Virus record (IMG/VR): IMGVR_UViG_3300025941_000513
Span: 1 to 20,993 of that record
Origin: a virus
Direction: 5' to 3' (one strand)
Length of the DNA: 20,993 bases
The notes under the pieces are model-generated. The model was given only the letters and a program-made list of their open reading frames with translations. It ran no database searches and was not told where the DNA came from. Made by a program: the position numbers and the translations under genes. Below are positions 6,244 to 12,963 of this stretch, in pieces; position 1 is the stretch's first letter, and every line of letters starts with the position of its first letter.

Positions 6244-6825
6244 ATGCGCAATTGGCATACCTTCGACCTGCGCCCCGAGCGCCGGAAAGACGTTTCCGCG
6301 ACCGATCAACTGCGCGAGCTTCATGACGAAGTGCTCGCGTGGGTGGCGACGAACAAGACGAAGACGATCAAAACCTATCTGTTGGGTTCTGGGAAGACCG
6401 GCGCCCAAACGTGGGAGTCGCTCGGTGACCGGGTGACCTTCGCCGTCATCCGAGTGAAGCTCCGCTCAACCCGAGATGCCACGCTGTTCAAGATGTTCTT
6501 CTCGGATCATGTGATCCAGAAATTCGTCTACGGTGTCGGCGTGGGGACCTACGATCCGGTCCTCATCTCGCTGGTTCGCCGGGCCATGCCGAAGATTATC
6601 GCAAGCGACATCTGCGGCGTGCAGCCGATGACTGGGCCGACGGCTGCAATCTATTCGATGCGTGTGCGTTACAAGGCTGCTACCAAGCGCGCAGCCAAAC
6701 ATGCCGCAGCGCGCCGGGCGGCCCGTCGGGCTAAACAGGCAGCCCAAAGAGAGGCCGATCAGAAAGCTGCGATCATGGGGCAACTTCTCGAAAACACACG
6801 GCTGGCACTTGACGCGCTGGTATAA
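6244..6825 (+). CDS. chimeric protein: D-A-x-x-F-K-M domain plus a gp23 (major capsid) signature fragment plus a basic helix
   Basis: This 193-residue protein has three parts. Residues 1-98 form the D-A-x-x-F-K-M family domain (NWHTFDLR at the start, RDATLFKMFFSDH at 77-89). Residues about 103-144 read VLISLVRRAMPKIIASDICG then VQPMTGPTAAIYSMR. That matches the conserved region of T4-type major capsid protein gp23 (V-R-R-A-I-P...D-I-C-G-V-Q-P-M...P-T-G), which is the stretch used for environmental gp23 primers. Residues 145-193 are an Ala/Arg/Lys-rich, probably helical tail. A whole capsid protein exceeds 400 residues, so only one segment is present. This is probably a recombination product. 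Whether it binds the capsid is unknown. It follows the Ntn-hydrolase gene by 5 nt. Confidence 0.78.
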   Translation: MRNWHTFDLRPERRKDVSATDQLRELHDEVLAWVATNKTKTIKTYLLGSGKTGAQTWESLGDRVTFAVIRVKLRSTRDATLFKMFFSDHVIQKFVYGVGVGTYDPVLISLVRRAMPKIIASDICGVQPMTGPTAAIYSMRVRYKAATKRAAKHAAARRAARRAKQAAQREADQKAAIMGQLLENTRLALDALV

Positions 6826-7111
6826 ATTCTACGTCGATGGTCCAGAAGACGCAGACAAGTTTTCTGTCTGGGTCGATGAGGTTGTTGACTGGTTGCTCGA
6901 ATATCCGAAGTTTCGCATCAAGGCGAAACCGAAGAAAGGCTACGGGGCTCCCGATATTTACGGGTTCAGTTCGGAGAAGACACTCTTCTTCATCTGCTTC
7001 AAAAGCCTTGCCGATGCCACCCTATTCAAAATGGCATACCACGATTGGATTGTTGACGATTTTTGTGCTAGAGGCATGGTCAAGATAGTTTACGAATATG
7101 ACTTCGATTGA
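6809..7111 (+). CDS. D-A-x-x-F-K-M family member with a probable TTG start
   Basis: The frame has no nearby ATG; the in-frame ATGs at 6662 and 6701 lie deep inside the upstream gene. I place the start at TTG 6809 because the product then begins M-T-R-W-Y-K-F. This lines up residue for residue with M-R-N-W-H-T-F of the neighbouring paralogue (W, aromatic/H and F at the same spacing). The 100-residue protein continues WVDEVVDWLLEYP and ends with LFFICFKSLADATLFKMAYH (family core) then DWIVDDFCARG. No good Shine-Dalgarno is seen, so translation would depend on coupling to the overlapping upstream gene (17 nt overlap). The two adjacent copies look like a tandem duplication, one of which later gained the gp23 segment. 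Confidence 0.62.
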   Translation: MTRWYKFYVDGPEDADKFSVWVDEVVDWLLEYPKFRIKAKPKKGYGAPDIYGFSSEKTLFFICFKSLADATLFKMAYHDWIVDDFCARGMVKIVYEYDFD

Positions 7112-7685
7112 AAATGTTTGCCTGAGCGGCGGCGCCGAGGGTGCTGATCTGCAATGGGGTATGTGTGCCGGGATGGCCGGGCACATGGTTGTCCATTTCA
7201 GCTTCGCAGGGCATCGCACGAAGGCTCCTGCGGCCGAAGTGGTGGTTCTGACCCCGGAACAGCTTGATGAGGCGGATGCGTCCTGCAAGGCCGCTTCCGT
7301 GGGCATTAAACGGTGGTTCCCGCCCAAGAGCCCGTTCGTGAAGAATCTTCTGCGCCGAAACTGGTTTCAGGTGAAGGACGCCGAGCGCGTCTACGCCGTC
7401 GCCAAGTTCGAGGAAGGGATCGTCACCGGCGGCACCGCATGGGCCGTGCAGATGTTCATCGACCGTCACGGCGGCCAAGCCTGTGAAGCATTCGTCTTCG
7501 ATCAGGAAACCGACATGTGGTTCATGTGGGATGGGTCGAATTGGGTGGCTATCGGCCCGCCGCCCGTGCCGCACGGCGTCTGGGCAGGCATCGGTAGCCG
7601 GGACCTGCTATCCAACGGCAAGAAGGCGATCCGCACCCTTCTGGGATACACCAACGACCAGCAGGCTGCTGAAGTCGAAGTCTAG
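7098..7685 (+). CDS. SLOG/YspA-like nucleotide-binding protein
   Basis: The 195-residue protein begins with a hydrophobic strand and SGGAEGADLQWG (10-21), the glycine-rich loop of the SLOG (LOG/DprA/YspA-related Rossmann-like) superfamily. A second signature, VTGGTAWAVQMFIDR (109-123), and then FVFDQETDMWFMW and AGIGSRDLLSNGKKAIR match the C-terminal part of YspA-like small proteins. SLOG domains bind nucleotides or nucleotide-derived ligands such as NAD-related or cyclic molecules. The ligand here is unknown. It overlaps the previous gene by 14 nt and overlaps the converging - strand gene by 78 nt. Because the AGIGSR motif lies next to that overlap, the full-length + frame is likely real. 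Confidence 0.75.
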   Translation: MTSIENVCLSGGAEGADLQWGMCAGMAGHMVVHFSFAGHRTKAPAAEVVVLTPEQLDEADASCKAASVGIKRWFPPKSPFVKNLLRRNWFQVKDAERVYAVAKFEEGIVTGGTAWAVQMFIDRHGGQACEAFVFDQETDMWFMWDGSNWVAIGPPPVPHGVWAGIGSRDLLSNGKKAIRTLLGYTNDQQAAEVEV

Positions 7686-8006
7686 ATCGTCCAACATCAG
7701 ATAGAACACATCGCGGGCGAAAGCGTCGCGATCCCCGCCGACCCACACCCCGGTGGTATCCCAAAGGACTTGCCACTCCGTTGTCCACATGCTCGCGGCG
7801 ATCCCGCCGTCGAAGCGTTCGCGCCACTTGCGGAACACGGTATGGGTCAGGGTCATGCCAGCGTAGTCGAACTGGATGACCGAATCCTGCGGCCGAGAGT
7901 TGTTGATGGTCGTCATGGCTCGCGTGCACGCCTTACGAACCACCGAACTCGTCAAAAGATCGAAGTTGTTCAGGTCCGCAGGGTCGGTCGCGGGCGGCAG
8001 GATCAT
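7608..8006 (-). CDS. hypothetical protein, 132 aa
   Basis: It starts at an ATG sharing ATGA with the stop of the upstream - strand gene (8003-8006) and runs to 7608, tail to tail with the SLOG gene and overlapping it by 78 nt. Features include DPADLNNFDLLTSSVVRKAC, an R-K-W-R-E-R-F-D-G-G segment, EWQVLWDTTGVWVGGDRDAF and a hydrophobic end (DFSSLLVVGVSQKGADRLLAVG). No family is recognised. Operon position and coupling support it; the unusual convergent overlap lowers confidence in its last 26 codons. Confidence 0.55.
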   Translation of the reverse strand: MILPPATDPADLNNFDLLTSSVVRKACTRAMTTINNSRPQDSVIQFDYAGMTLTHTVFRKWRERFDGGIAASMWTTEWQVLWDTTGVWVGGDRDAFARDVFYLMLDDLDFDFSSLLVVGVSQKGADRLLAVG

Positions 8007-8311
8007 TTGGCTTCGGTGATCGTCCAGTTGACGAGCATCTTGTAGCCGCGACCGAAGCCGTAGGCCGAAGCGTTGGAGATCGCCGAAGCGCGGGCGCCCG
8101 GATCGGTCGCCTGATGTTCGGTGATGGGGAACTCGTGGGTGACCCGACGGCCGTTGCCCGACTTGTAGGCGGCCTTGAGGATGTGGGTCTTGGCGGGAAC
8201 GCCCGCGAGATCGGCCGGGTCGAACTTGGACAGCCGAACGTCGATGACCGGGAGACCAGCCACGAGCGCGGCGTCAGCGACGATTTGCGATTTCGTTTGG
8301 ATGCCGGTCAT
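8003..8311 (-). CDS. hypothetical protein, 102 aa
   Basis: I choose the ATG at 8311 over an upstream in-frame ATG at 8368 because AAGGGAGA lies a few bases before it and the candidate promoter (8341-8368) overlaps the longer version. The product contains VADAALVAGLPVIDVRLSKF, PAKTHILKAAYKSGNGRRVT and ASAISNASAYGFGRGYKMLV, ending WTITEAK. It looks like a small alpha/beta protein. No family is recognised. It is the first gene of a two-gene - strand operon divergent from 8374-8625. Confidence 0.62.
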   Translation of the reverse strand: MTGIQTKSQIVADAALVAGLPVIDVRLSKFDPADLAGVPAKTHILKAAYKSGNGRRVTHEFPITEHQATDPGARASAISNASAYGFGRGYKMLVNWTITEAK

Positions 8312-8340
8312 GTATAATCTCCCTTGGTTCCTATGCCCCA

Positions 8341-8368
8341 AAGATAACCCACATCCGCCAGCGGTCAA
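8341..8368 (-). promoter_or_regulatory. candidate promoter of the 8311-7608 operon
   Basis: On the - strand, TTGACC (8368-8363) and TATCTT (8346-8341) are separated by 16 nt. The start of transcription would lie near 8335, leaving a short leader that contains the AAGGGAGA ribosome site for 8311. The divergent + gene begins only 6 nt away. Confidence 0.45.
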
Positions 8369-8373
8369 GCAAA

Positions 8374-8625
8374 ATGCGTGAGATTGTCATTGATATTCGT
8401 GGCCCGAACGGCACTGGCAAGACTACGATCCTTCAACTCATGCATAAAGTCCTCGAAGACTATGGCTTCGAAGTGAAAGTGACCGGCGAAGATTTGGAAG
8501 AAATGATCTATCAGCAGAATAGATTGACGCCGGAGGAAATCGACCAGCGGCATGATGCCGTTCGGAAACGAACCGAGGTGACGATACTTACGACGCCTAC
8601 CAGCCGACCTTTTCAACGCCGCTGA
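8374..8625 (+). CDS. small orphan P-loop NTPase-like protein, 83 aa
   Basis: It starts M-R-E-I-V-I-D-I-R then GPNGTGKTT (10-18), a clear Walker A, followed by a helix (ILQLMHKVLEDYGFEVKV). The acidic middle (TGEDLEEMIYQQ) is followed by R-T-E-V-T-I-L-T-T near the end. At 83 residues there is no room for a full kinase core. Small P-loop proteins of about this length, with a C-terminal V-x-I-x-T strand, recur in phages, so this may be a complete small family and not a fragment (inference). No Walker B is obvious. Its 3' end overlaps the convergent ART gene by 29 nt. Confidence 0.65.
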   Translation: MREIVIDIRGPNGTGKTTILQLMHKVLEDYGFEVKVTGEDLEEMIYQQNRLTPEEIDQRHDAVRKRTEVTILTTPTSRPFQRR

Positions 8626-9001
8626 TATAGCGGTTCACCTGAGTGATTTCCGACACGTCGATCCGCCATTCTGATTCGGCGTGGATCAGACCGGTGTCCG
8701 AAAACGGCTTCACGTTGAACTTCCGGGCCAGATCGTCCCCGTTGAACTCGATCACCACGCCACTGTCATCGCCATCACGCCGCGCGCCTTGCAGGGCGAA
8801 GCGCTGTGCTGTGTGCCAATCCGTGGTGAAAGAAATCGACTCTTCGTCGCGGTGATCGGAGGCGATCATGGTGTTGTCCGACTGGATCATTTCCCACGCG
8901 CTGAGGCTGGTGCCGTGATACAGCATATCGGGCACGGGCGGCCCTTCTCTCGGCCGCTCGGTCATTTCGACCATCAACATGAGTTCACGCATCGAGAGCA
9001 T
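8597..9001 (-). CDS. ADP-ribosyltransferase-like protein 1 (small, H...E-x-E type)
   Basis: The 134-residue protein has MLYHGTSLSAWEMI (26-39, H29), ESISFTTDWHTAQRFAL (54-70) and G-V-V-I-E-F-N (81-87). It ends with HAESEWRID, which provides E109-x-E111. The order Y-H-G, S-F-T, E-x-E is the layout of ART-fold enzymes, which transfer ADP-ribose from NAD+ to a protein or nucleic acid. Assignment is by motif only. The ATG at 9001 lies four bases after CTAAATA, as in the two other ART genes. An internal ATG at 8992 gives MRELMLMVE, similar to the neighbour's MREFINLLE. That N-terminus resembles a head-targeting peptide. The target is unknown. Confidence 0.65.
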   Translation of the reverse strand: MLSMRELMLMVEMTERPREGPPVPDMLYHGTSLSAWEMIQSDNTMIASDHRDEESISFTTDWHTAQRFALQGARRDGDDSGVVIEFNGDDLARKFNVKPFSDTGLIHAESEWRIDVSEITQVNRYISGVEKVGW

Positions 9002-9005
9002 GAAC

Positions 9006-9012
9006 TATTTAG
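9006..9012 (-). promoter_or_regulatory. late-promoter-like CTAAATA, 4 nt before the ATG at 9001
   Basis: The - strand reads CTAAATA-GTTC-ATG. CTAAATA is close to the T4 late promoter core TATAAATA. With T4 spacing, transcription would begin at or within the ATG, giving a leaderless message. No Shine-Dalgarno is present. The element lies in the 14-nt gap between two ART genes. Confidence 0.5.
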
Positions 9013-9015
9013 TGT

Positions 9016-10155
9016 TTAAGGCAGGACTTTAGCGGCGCGAATGCCCTTTTCTAGGGCGCCAACTTCGTCGTCGGTGACATCTTCGTCGTCTACTCGGAAG
9101 GAATGGACCGCGTCTTCGTCCCAGAGAACGTAGGCGTTGTGACGAATACCGCCACCCCCACGCGCTCCCGTGCCAGCCAGTCTCACACCGCCATCGTAAG
9201 CGTAGCCGACATAGCCCAGCTTCTTCAAATCATCCATGAGATTCATTTGCTTCTCACGGCTATGCTGGAAGGCATGGTAGCCGCTGTGCGTGCCGTTGAA
9301 AATGAAGTCGAGCGACGGGTTCTCGCCCTTGCCGCCTTCCCAACGGTCGGTCCACGCATAGCGGGCGCCGCGCTCGCGGTAGCCATGGATGAACTGGTCA
9401 AACGTCAAACCGGTATCCTCGTCGCCGTTGTTGCCCTTCGGGTTGTAGGCGCGAAGGTCCCATTGCCCGTCCGGGTCGTTCGAGAAGTGGGCGCGGGTGA
9501 ACGCATCCTTGATGAACGGGATGACATTGTCTGGCAGCGGCCGTTCGGCGTGAAGGCATTTCGCCAGATAGGAAGTCGGAACTTCGAAGCGAGCTACGGC
9601 CGCCTGCCGAACCTTGTTCGTGAAAACGTATTCTCCGGTGGTCAGCTTGGTGATCCGAAGATCGGGACGCATCCGTTGGAACTTGGATTTCGCACGCGCC
9701 ATGGCGTCGCGGATCATCTTGCTCCGCTCGACTTGGAAGCCGTTCTGAATCTCATCCTGAATGCGATCTCGTTCGGCTCTGGCTGCCTCGTGATCGCCCG
9801 ACCAGTCGATCTCGCCGGACAGCCTGTAATATTTTTGCTGCCACATATTTTTCAGATCGGTGAGCCGATCTTCAAACTTCGCGTCGGTGTTTATCAGCTT
9901 GCGTAGAAACGCCGCCGTGAGATCGCGCGGTGTGAGAGCCTCATTGTCCGGCCGGAAGGCAATCTCGGTCGAACCTTTGACGGTGTAGTCCTTGGCCACA
10001 TCCGGGCTGTCGGTCAGATAGATACCGACGCCCAGAAGAGCCCCTTCATCGGTTTTCGCGATCTGAAATCGGTCAATCTTGGAATTGTCGCCGCGATACA
10101 GTGTGACCGTGGCATCGGTCGCGGCTCGTTCCAGCAGATTGATGAATTCGCGCAT
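9016..10155 (-). CDS. ADP-ribosyltransferase-like protein 2 (379 aa)
   Basis: After MREFINLLERAATDATVT comes LYRGDNSKIDRFQ (19-31, R21), then GALLGVGIYLTDSPDVAKDY (38-57). This Y-R-G plus G-x-G-I-Y-L-T-x-x-x-x-x-A-x-x-Y pattern is typical of ART-fold proteins. The middle (about 70-290) is charged and helical. The C-terminus has LKKLGYVGYAYDGG, a Gly-rich loop, and HNAYVLWDEDAVHSFRV, a closing strand like that of large ART domains. The catalytic glutamate is not obvious, so activity is uncertain. The first nine residues fit an (I/L)-x-E processing peptide of the T4 Alt type. The gene has its own CTAAATA element and a 14-nt gap to the next ART gene. Confidence 0.62.
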   Translation of the reverse strand: MREFINLLERAATDATVTLYRGDNSKIDRFQIAKTDEGALLGVGIYLTDSPDVAKDYTVKGSTEIAFRPDNEALTPRDLTAAFLRKLINTDAKFEDRLTDLKNMWQQKYYRLSGEIDWSGDHEAARAERDRIQDEIQNGFQVERSKMIRDAMARAKSKFQRMRPDLRITKLTTGEYVFTNKVRQAAVARFEVPTSYLAKCLHAERPLPDNVIPFIKDAFTRAHFSNDPDGQWDLRAYNPKGNNGDEDTGLTFDQFIHGYRERGARYAWTDRWEGGKGENPSLDFIFNGTHSGYHAFQHSREKQMNLMDDLKKLGYVGYAYDGGVRLAGTGARGGGGIRHNAYVLWDEDAVHSFRVDDEDVTDDEVGALEKGIRAAKVLP

Positions 10156-10159
10156 CCAC

Positions 10160-10166
10160 TATTTAG
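10160..10166 (-). promoter_or_regulatory. late-promoter-like CTAAATA, 4 nt before the ATG at 10155
   Basis: The - strand reads CTAAATA-GTGG-ATG, the same motif and spacing as at 9006-9012 and 13709-13715. No Shine-Dalgarno precedes the ATG. It lies in the 17-nt gap after the 10173-10436 gene. Confidence 0.5.
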
Positions 10167-10172
10167 GATGGC

Positions 10173-10436
10173 TCACAGCCAGTAGAGCTTGAAAAAGGTC
10201 GCGTCTTTTTCGCTGATGAACCACATGGTCACAACGTGGCCCAAACCACCGAGCCAGTAGCAGCTAACCCCGTATGGGCGCCGCAAATTGTCGTGACACC
10301 AGCGTTTGACTTCGGCGTCGAGCTTGACAAACGGATTCGGGCCATCGCCAGAGTGAATGGTGTAACGAACCTTGTCTCCGTGGAGCGTAACCGTCGTGGC
10401 TTTTTTGCGGGAAAGCAATTCGCAAACCCTACGCAT
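10173..10436 (-). CDS. D-A-x-x-F-K-L family member, 87 aa
   Basis: The ATG at 10436 follows the arginyl-tRNA synthetase stop by 3 nt. The protein has a basic start (MRRVCELLSRKKATTVTLHG), VKRWCHDNLRR, then GVSCYWLGGLGHVVTMWFIS and the closing EKDATFFKLYWL. The end D-A-T-F-F-K-L matches D-A-T-L-F-K-M of the genes at 6244 and 6809. It is thus a - strand copy of the dispersed family. Function unknown. A TCTAAATA inside the upstream gene (10558-10565) could serve it as a late promoter, with low confidence. Confidence 0.68.
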   Translation of the reverse strand: MRRVCELLSRKKATTVTLHGDKVRYTIHSGDGPNPFVKLDAEVKRWCHDNLRRPYGVSCYWLGGLGHVVTMWFISEKDATFFKLYWL

Positions 10437-10439
10437 TTT

Positions 10440-12017
10440 TCACATCCGATCAGGAATTTCGATCCCGAGCAGCCCCAAGCTGCACTCCAATTGTTCGAGA
10501 ACGAGAGTTGCCAACGCCACCCGAGACGGGTTTTCCGCGATCTGGGTGTTGGCATAATATTTAGAGAACGTTTGCGCCAAATCATAGGTGTGATCGGCGA
10601 TTTCTTTTGGCGACAGCCGCCGCACGGCGGCGTTTACGGCCTGCGAAAAACCGAACACCAGTTTGAAGGCAAGCGCCCGCTCTTGCTCCGTTTCGAGCTT
10701 GATGTCGCCCGGCTCCACAGACTTGGCGAGGATAGATTTGATCCGCACCGCTTGATAGAGCAGGTAGGGGCCGGTCTTGCCCTCGAAGCTGAGGAACTTG
10801 TCCAGATCGAAGGCATACGAACCCGTCCGAGGGTTCTGAAGGTCCGCAAATTTCAGGGCGGCCATGGCCACCACCGTCGCGGATGCTTCGTTTTTCTCGG
10901 CCGCCTTGGCGATGGCCTCCTGAATCAGGTCATGCAGCTTCGGCACACCACCGGCCCGCGTCTTCAGCGGCTTGCCGTTGGTGTCGTTCACCGTGCCGAA
11001 CCAGATGTGTTCCAATTCCATGTCGTCTGCGAGCTTGACCTTTTTGGCCGTCTCGAAAACTTGTTGGAAGTGAAGCTGCTGCCGTTCGTCAGTGACGTAG
11101 ATGATCTTGTCCGGCGCAAACTTCCGCCGGTCGAGGATGGTGGCGAGATCGGTCGTGGCGTAGAGCGCCGCGCCGTCCGACTTCCGCAGGATCAGCGGCG
11201 CTTCCGTGGACAGCCGCACGATCAAGGCACCGTTGTCCTCTTCGGCGATGCCGTCGAACAGCGTCATCATCGGCTCGACGAGGCTTTGCACGTCGCTCTC
11301 GCCCTTCATCATCGTGAAGTTGACATCGAGCGCCTTAAGCTCCCGCTCGACCGTGGCCATGCTTACGGCCACCATCTTCCGCCACCGCTTCAAAAGCTCT
11401 TCGTCGCCCTGCTGAAGCAGTTGCGTAAATTTCTGCGCCTTGAGCTTGAAAGCCTCATCGGTCTTCGCCCGAGCCGCAGCCTGCGGGTAGGTCTCTTCGA
11501 GCAGTTCGATGGTGTAATCGTGCAGCGGTGTGCCTTCCAAGGCAACCAGCAAGAGACCCATTTGGAGCCCCCAGTCGCCAAGGTGGATATCGGACAGCAC
11601 CTCGTAGCCCGCGAACCGCAAAATCCGTTGCAGGCTGTCACCAATCACCAGCGACCGCATGTGGCCGACGTGCATCGGCTTGGCGACATTCGGGCCACCA
11701 AAGTCCAGCACGATCCGCCCGGAAAATTCTATGCCGTGATCGCCACCCAGCAGGACTTCGAGAATCTCGGCGCCGACCGTCATGTTGATGTAGCCCGGCC
11801 CCGCCACCTCGAACTTGATGCCCGGATGGTTGATCCGCGCGATCACCCGTTCGGCCAACGCACGCGGGTTCACCTTAGCGGTCTTGGCAGCGAGGAAAGC
11901 GCCGTTGCATTGGAAATCAGCAAGGTCCGGCCGCTCGGAGGGGGAGACCACTGCCAGCGCAGCATCTAGCCCTTCGTCGGTGAACGCTTTAGCGAGAATT
12001 TGCGAGAGGATTTCCAT
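10440..12017 (-). CDS. argS: arginyl-tRNA synthetase
   Basis: This 525-residue class I aminoacyl-tRNA synthetase couples arginine to tRNA(Arg) using ATP. The N-terminal additional domain holds VAGPGYINMTV. Then comes the catalytic core with DFGGPNVAKPMHVGHMRSLV, where HVGH is the HIGH motif and the preceding N-x-A-K-P is typical of ArgRS. Next are GDWGLQMGLL and a degenerate KMSKS region (GKPLKTRAGG), as is usual in many ArgRS. The C-terminal anticodon-binding domain has FEGKTGPYLLYQAVRIKSIL and ends in ALATLVLEQLECSLGLLGIEIPDRM. It appears full length, though shorter than E. coli ArgRS (577 aa). Phage-encoded ArgRS is uncommon. It could maintain Arg charging late in infection or support phage tRNAs elsewhere (inference). 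Confidence 0.93.
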   Translation of the reverse strand: MEILSQILAKAFTDEGLDAALAVVSPSERPDLADFQCNGAFLAAKTAKVNPRALAERVIARINHPGIKFEVAGPGYINMTVGAEILEVLLGGDHGIEFSGRIVLDFGGPNVAKPMHVGHMRSLVIGDSLQRILRFAGYEVLSDIHLGDWGLQMGLLLVALEGTPLHDYTIELLEETYPQAAARAKTDEAFKLKAQKFTQLLQQGDEELLKRWRKMVAVSMATVERELKALDVNFTMMKGESDVQSLVEPMMTLFDGIAEEDNGALIVRLSTEAPLILRKSDGAALYATTDLATILDRRKFAPDKIIYVTDERQQLHFQQVFETAKKVKLADDMELEHIWFGTVNDTNGKPLKTRAGGVPKLHDLIQEAIAKAAEKNEASATVVAMAALKFADLQNPRTGSYAFDLDKFLSFEGKTGPYLLYQAVRIKSILAKSVEPGDIKLETEQERALAFKLVFGFSQAVNAAVRRLSPKEIADHTYDLAQTFSKYYANTQIAENPSRVALATLVLEQLECSLGLLGIEIPDRM

Positions 12018-12085
12018 ACTGCCCAGCTTACTCGGAAACTAGATTCGGTCAAGGAAAGTCGGATAGCCGACATGCCTTTGCCACA

Positions 12086-12310
12086 TTATTTCTGGGTGTC
12101 CGAAACATCGCCGTCGGCCACCCGCGCCCACTTGACGCGCTCGGATTCCTTCCAGCGTTCGGAACCCACGGGCATCTCTTCCGCCGTGGTCGGCTCGTCG
12201 GCCGCATAGTCCCAAACGTGTTCGACCTTGGTGACCTTGCCGGTCACGGGGTCGATGCTGCTGGCGGTGAGCCCACCAAACATTTTCGCCAGTCGGCGCA
12301 GGCCAGCCAT
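12086..12310 (-). CDS. hypothetical protein, 74 aa
   Basis: The start codon shares one base with the stop of the upstream gene (TGATG, 12312-12308). The product is basic then acidic: MAGLRRLAKMFGGLTASSID, VTGKVTKVEHVWDYAADEPT, and a charged tail (ERWKESERVKWARVADGDVS). It is soluble with no recognised family. It lies 68 nt upstream of the synthetase start. Confidence 0.55.
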   Translation of the reverse strand: MAGLRRLAKMFGGLTASSIDPVTGKVTKVEHVWDYAADEPTTAEEMPVGSERWKESERVKWARVADGDVSDTQK

Positions 12311-12963
12311 CAGCTATCCTCCCCCAGTGCAGCGAGGACGGCTCCGATAGCTCGGCGCCGACCCTCGGTGATCGGCTTCCCCACGAATTCAGGCTCACGC
12401 ACGGTTTTGAACCAATGCTGGTGAGTTGTGTGATAGGTGTTGAACGCCAACGAGTAACGCTTTTCCAAGATCATGTTGTCGATCTTGGCGCGCAGGTTCG
12501 GGTTGTCGTTCCAGAACCGTTCGTCGTGATCGTCATCCATATGACCGAGCAGACGTTTGGTGTCGGTCGGGATGACGACAGATAGAGCCTCTAAGGCGGC
12601 CACCAGCGCGGCCATTTCGTCGCAGGCCAGTGTGATGGTCGCGGCCGGGTTACCGCCCTCAGCGGCCCGGATTTGGGCCTTGCCGTTGGCTTTAGGAGTG
12701 ACCGTGACCCGGTCGCCCCAAATCGGGCCATCGTTGAGGGTTTGGCCGTCGAAGGACGCCACCGCGCGATCCTTCAACGCTTGGAGAAAATCTTCGGCGC
12801 GATCCGGCGAGAAACCCGTCTTGGCGAAATTCTTCCGACTGCGGATCGCGATTTCAAAGTCGTGACTCGCCCCTCCGATGCGCACCGTGATACCGGTTGA
12901 CTCCGTCAGGGCAATAGAGAACCCGGTGCGATAATCTTCGTCGAAGAAAACGGCTTCAGGCAT
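12310..12963 (-). CDS. hypothetical protein, 217 aa
   Basis: I take the ATG at 12963, which overlaps the stop of the upstream gene by 8 nt, not the earlier in-frame ATG at 13023 that lies well inside it. The protein starts MPEAVFFDEDYRTGFSIALT and continues with beta-rich stretches (GITVRIGGASHDFEIAIRSR). A middle segment (ATITLACDEMAALVAALEAL) and DDDHDERFWNDNPNLRAKID follow. The end, TEGRRRAIGAVLAALGEDS, is helical. A conserved-looking segment, LAFNTYHTTHQHWFKTVREP, has several histidines. No family is recognised. Confidence 0.62.
   Translation of the reverse strand: MPEAVFFDEDYRTGFSIALTESTGITVRIGGASHDFEIAIRSRKNFAKTGFSPDRAEDFLQALKDRAVASFDGQTLNDGPIWGDRVTVTPKANGKAQIRAAEGGNPAATITLACDEMAALVAALEALSVVIPTDTKRLLGHMDDDHDERFWNDNPNLRAKIDNMILEKRYSLAFNTYHTTHQHWFKTVREPEFVGKPITEGRRRAIGAVLAALGEDS

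Noticed and set aside
6821-6828. TATAAATT, one base from the T4 late core
   Set aside because: It encodes W-Y-K-F, which is conserved with the paralogue, and the next start is 270 nt away; a coding explanation is enough.
10236-11969. A 577-codon open frame on the + strand
   Set aside because: It is antisense to the arginyl-tRNA synthetase, which has unambiguous class I synthetase motifs.
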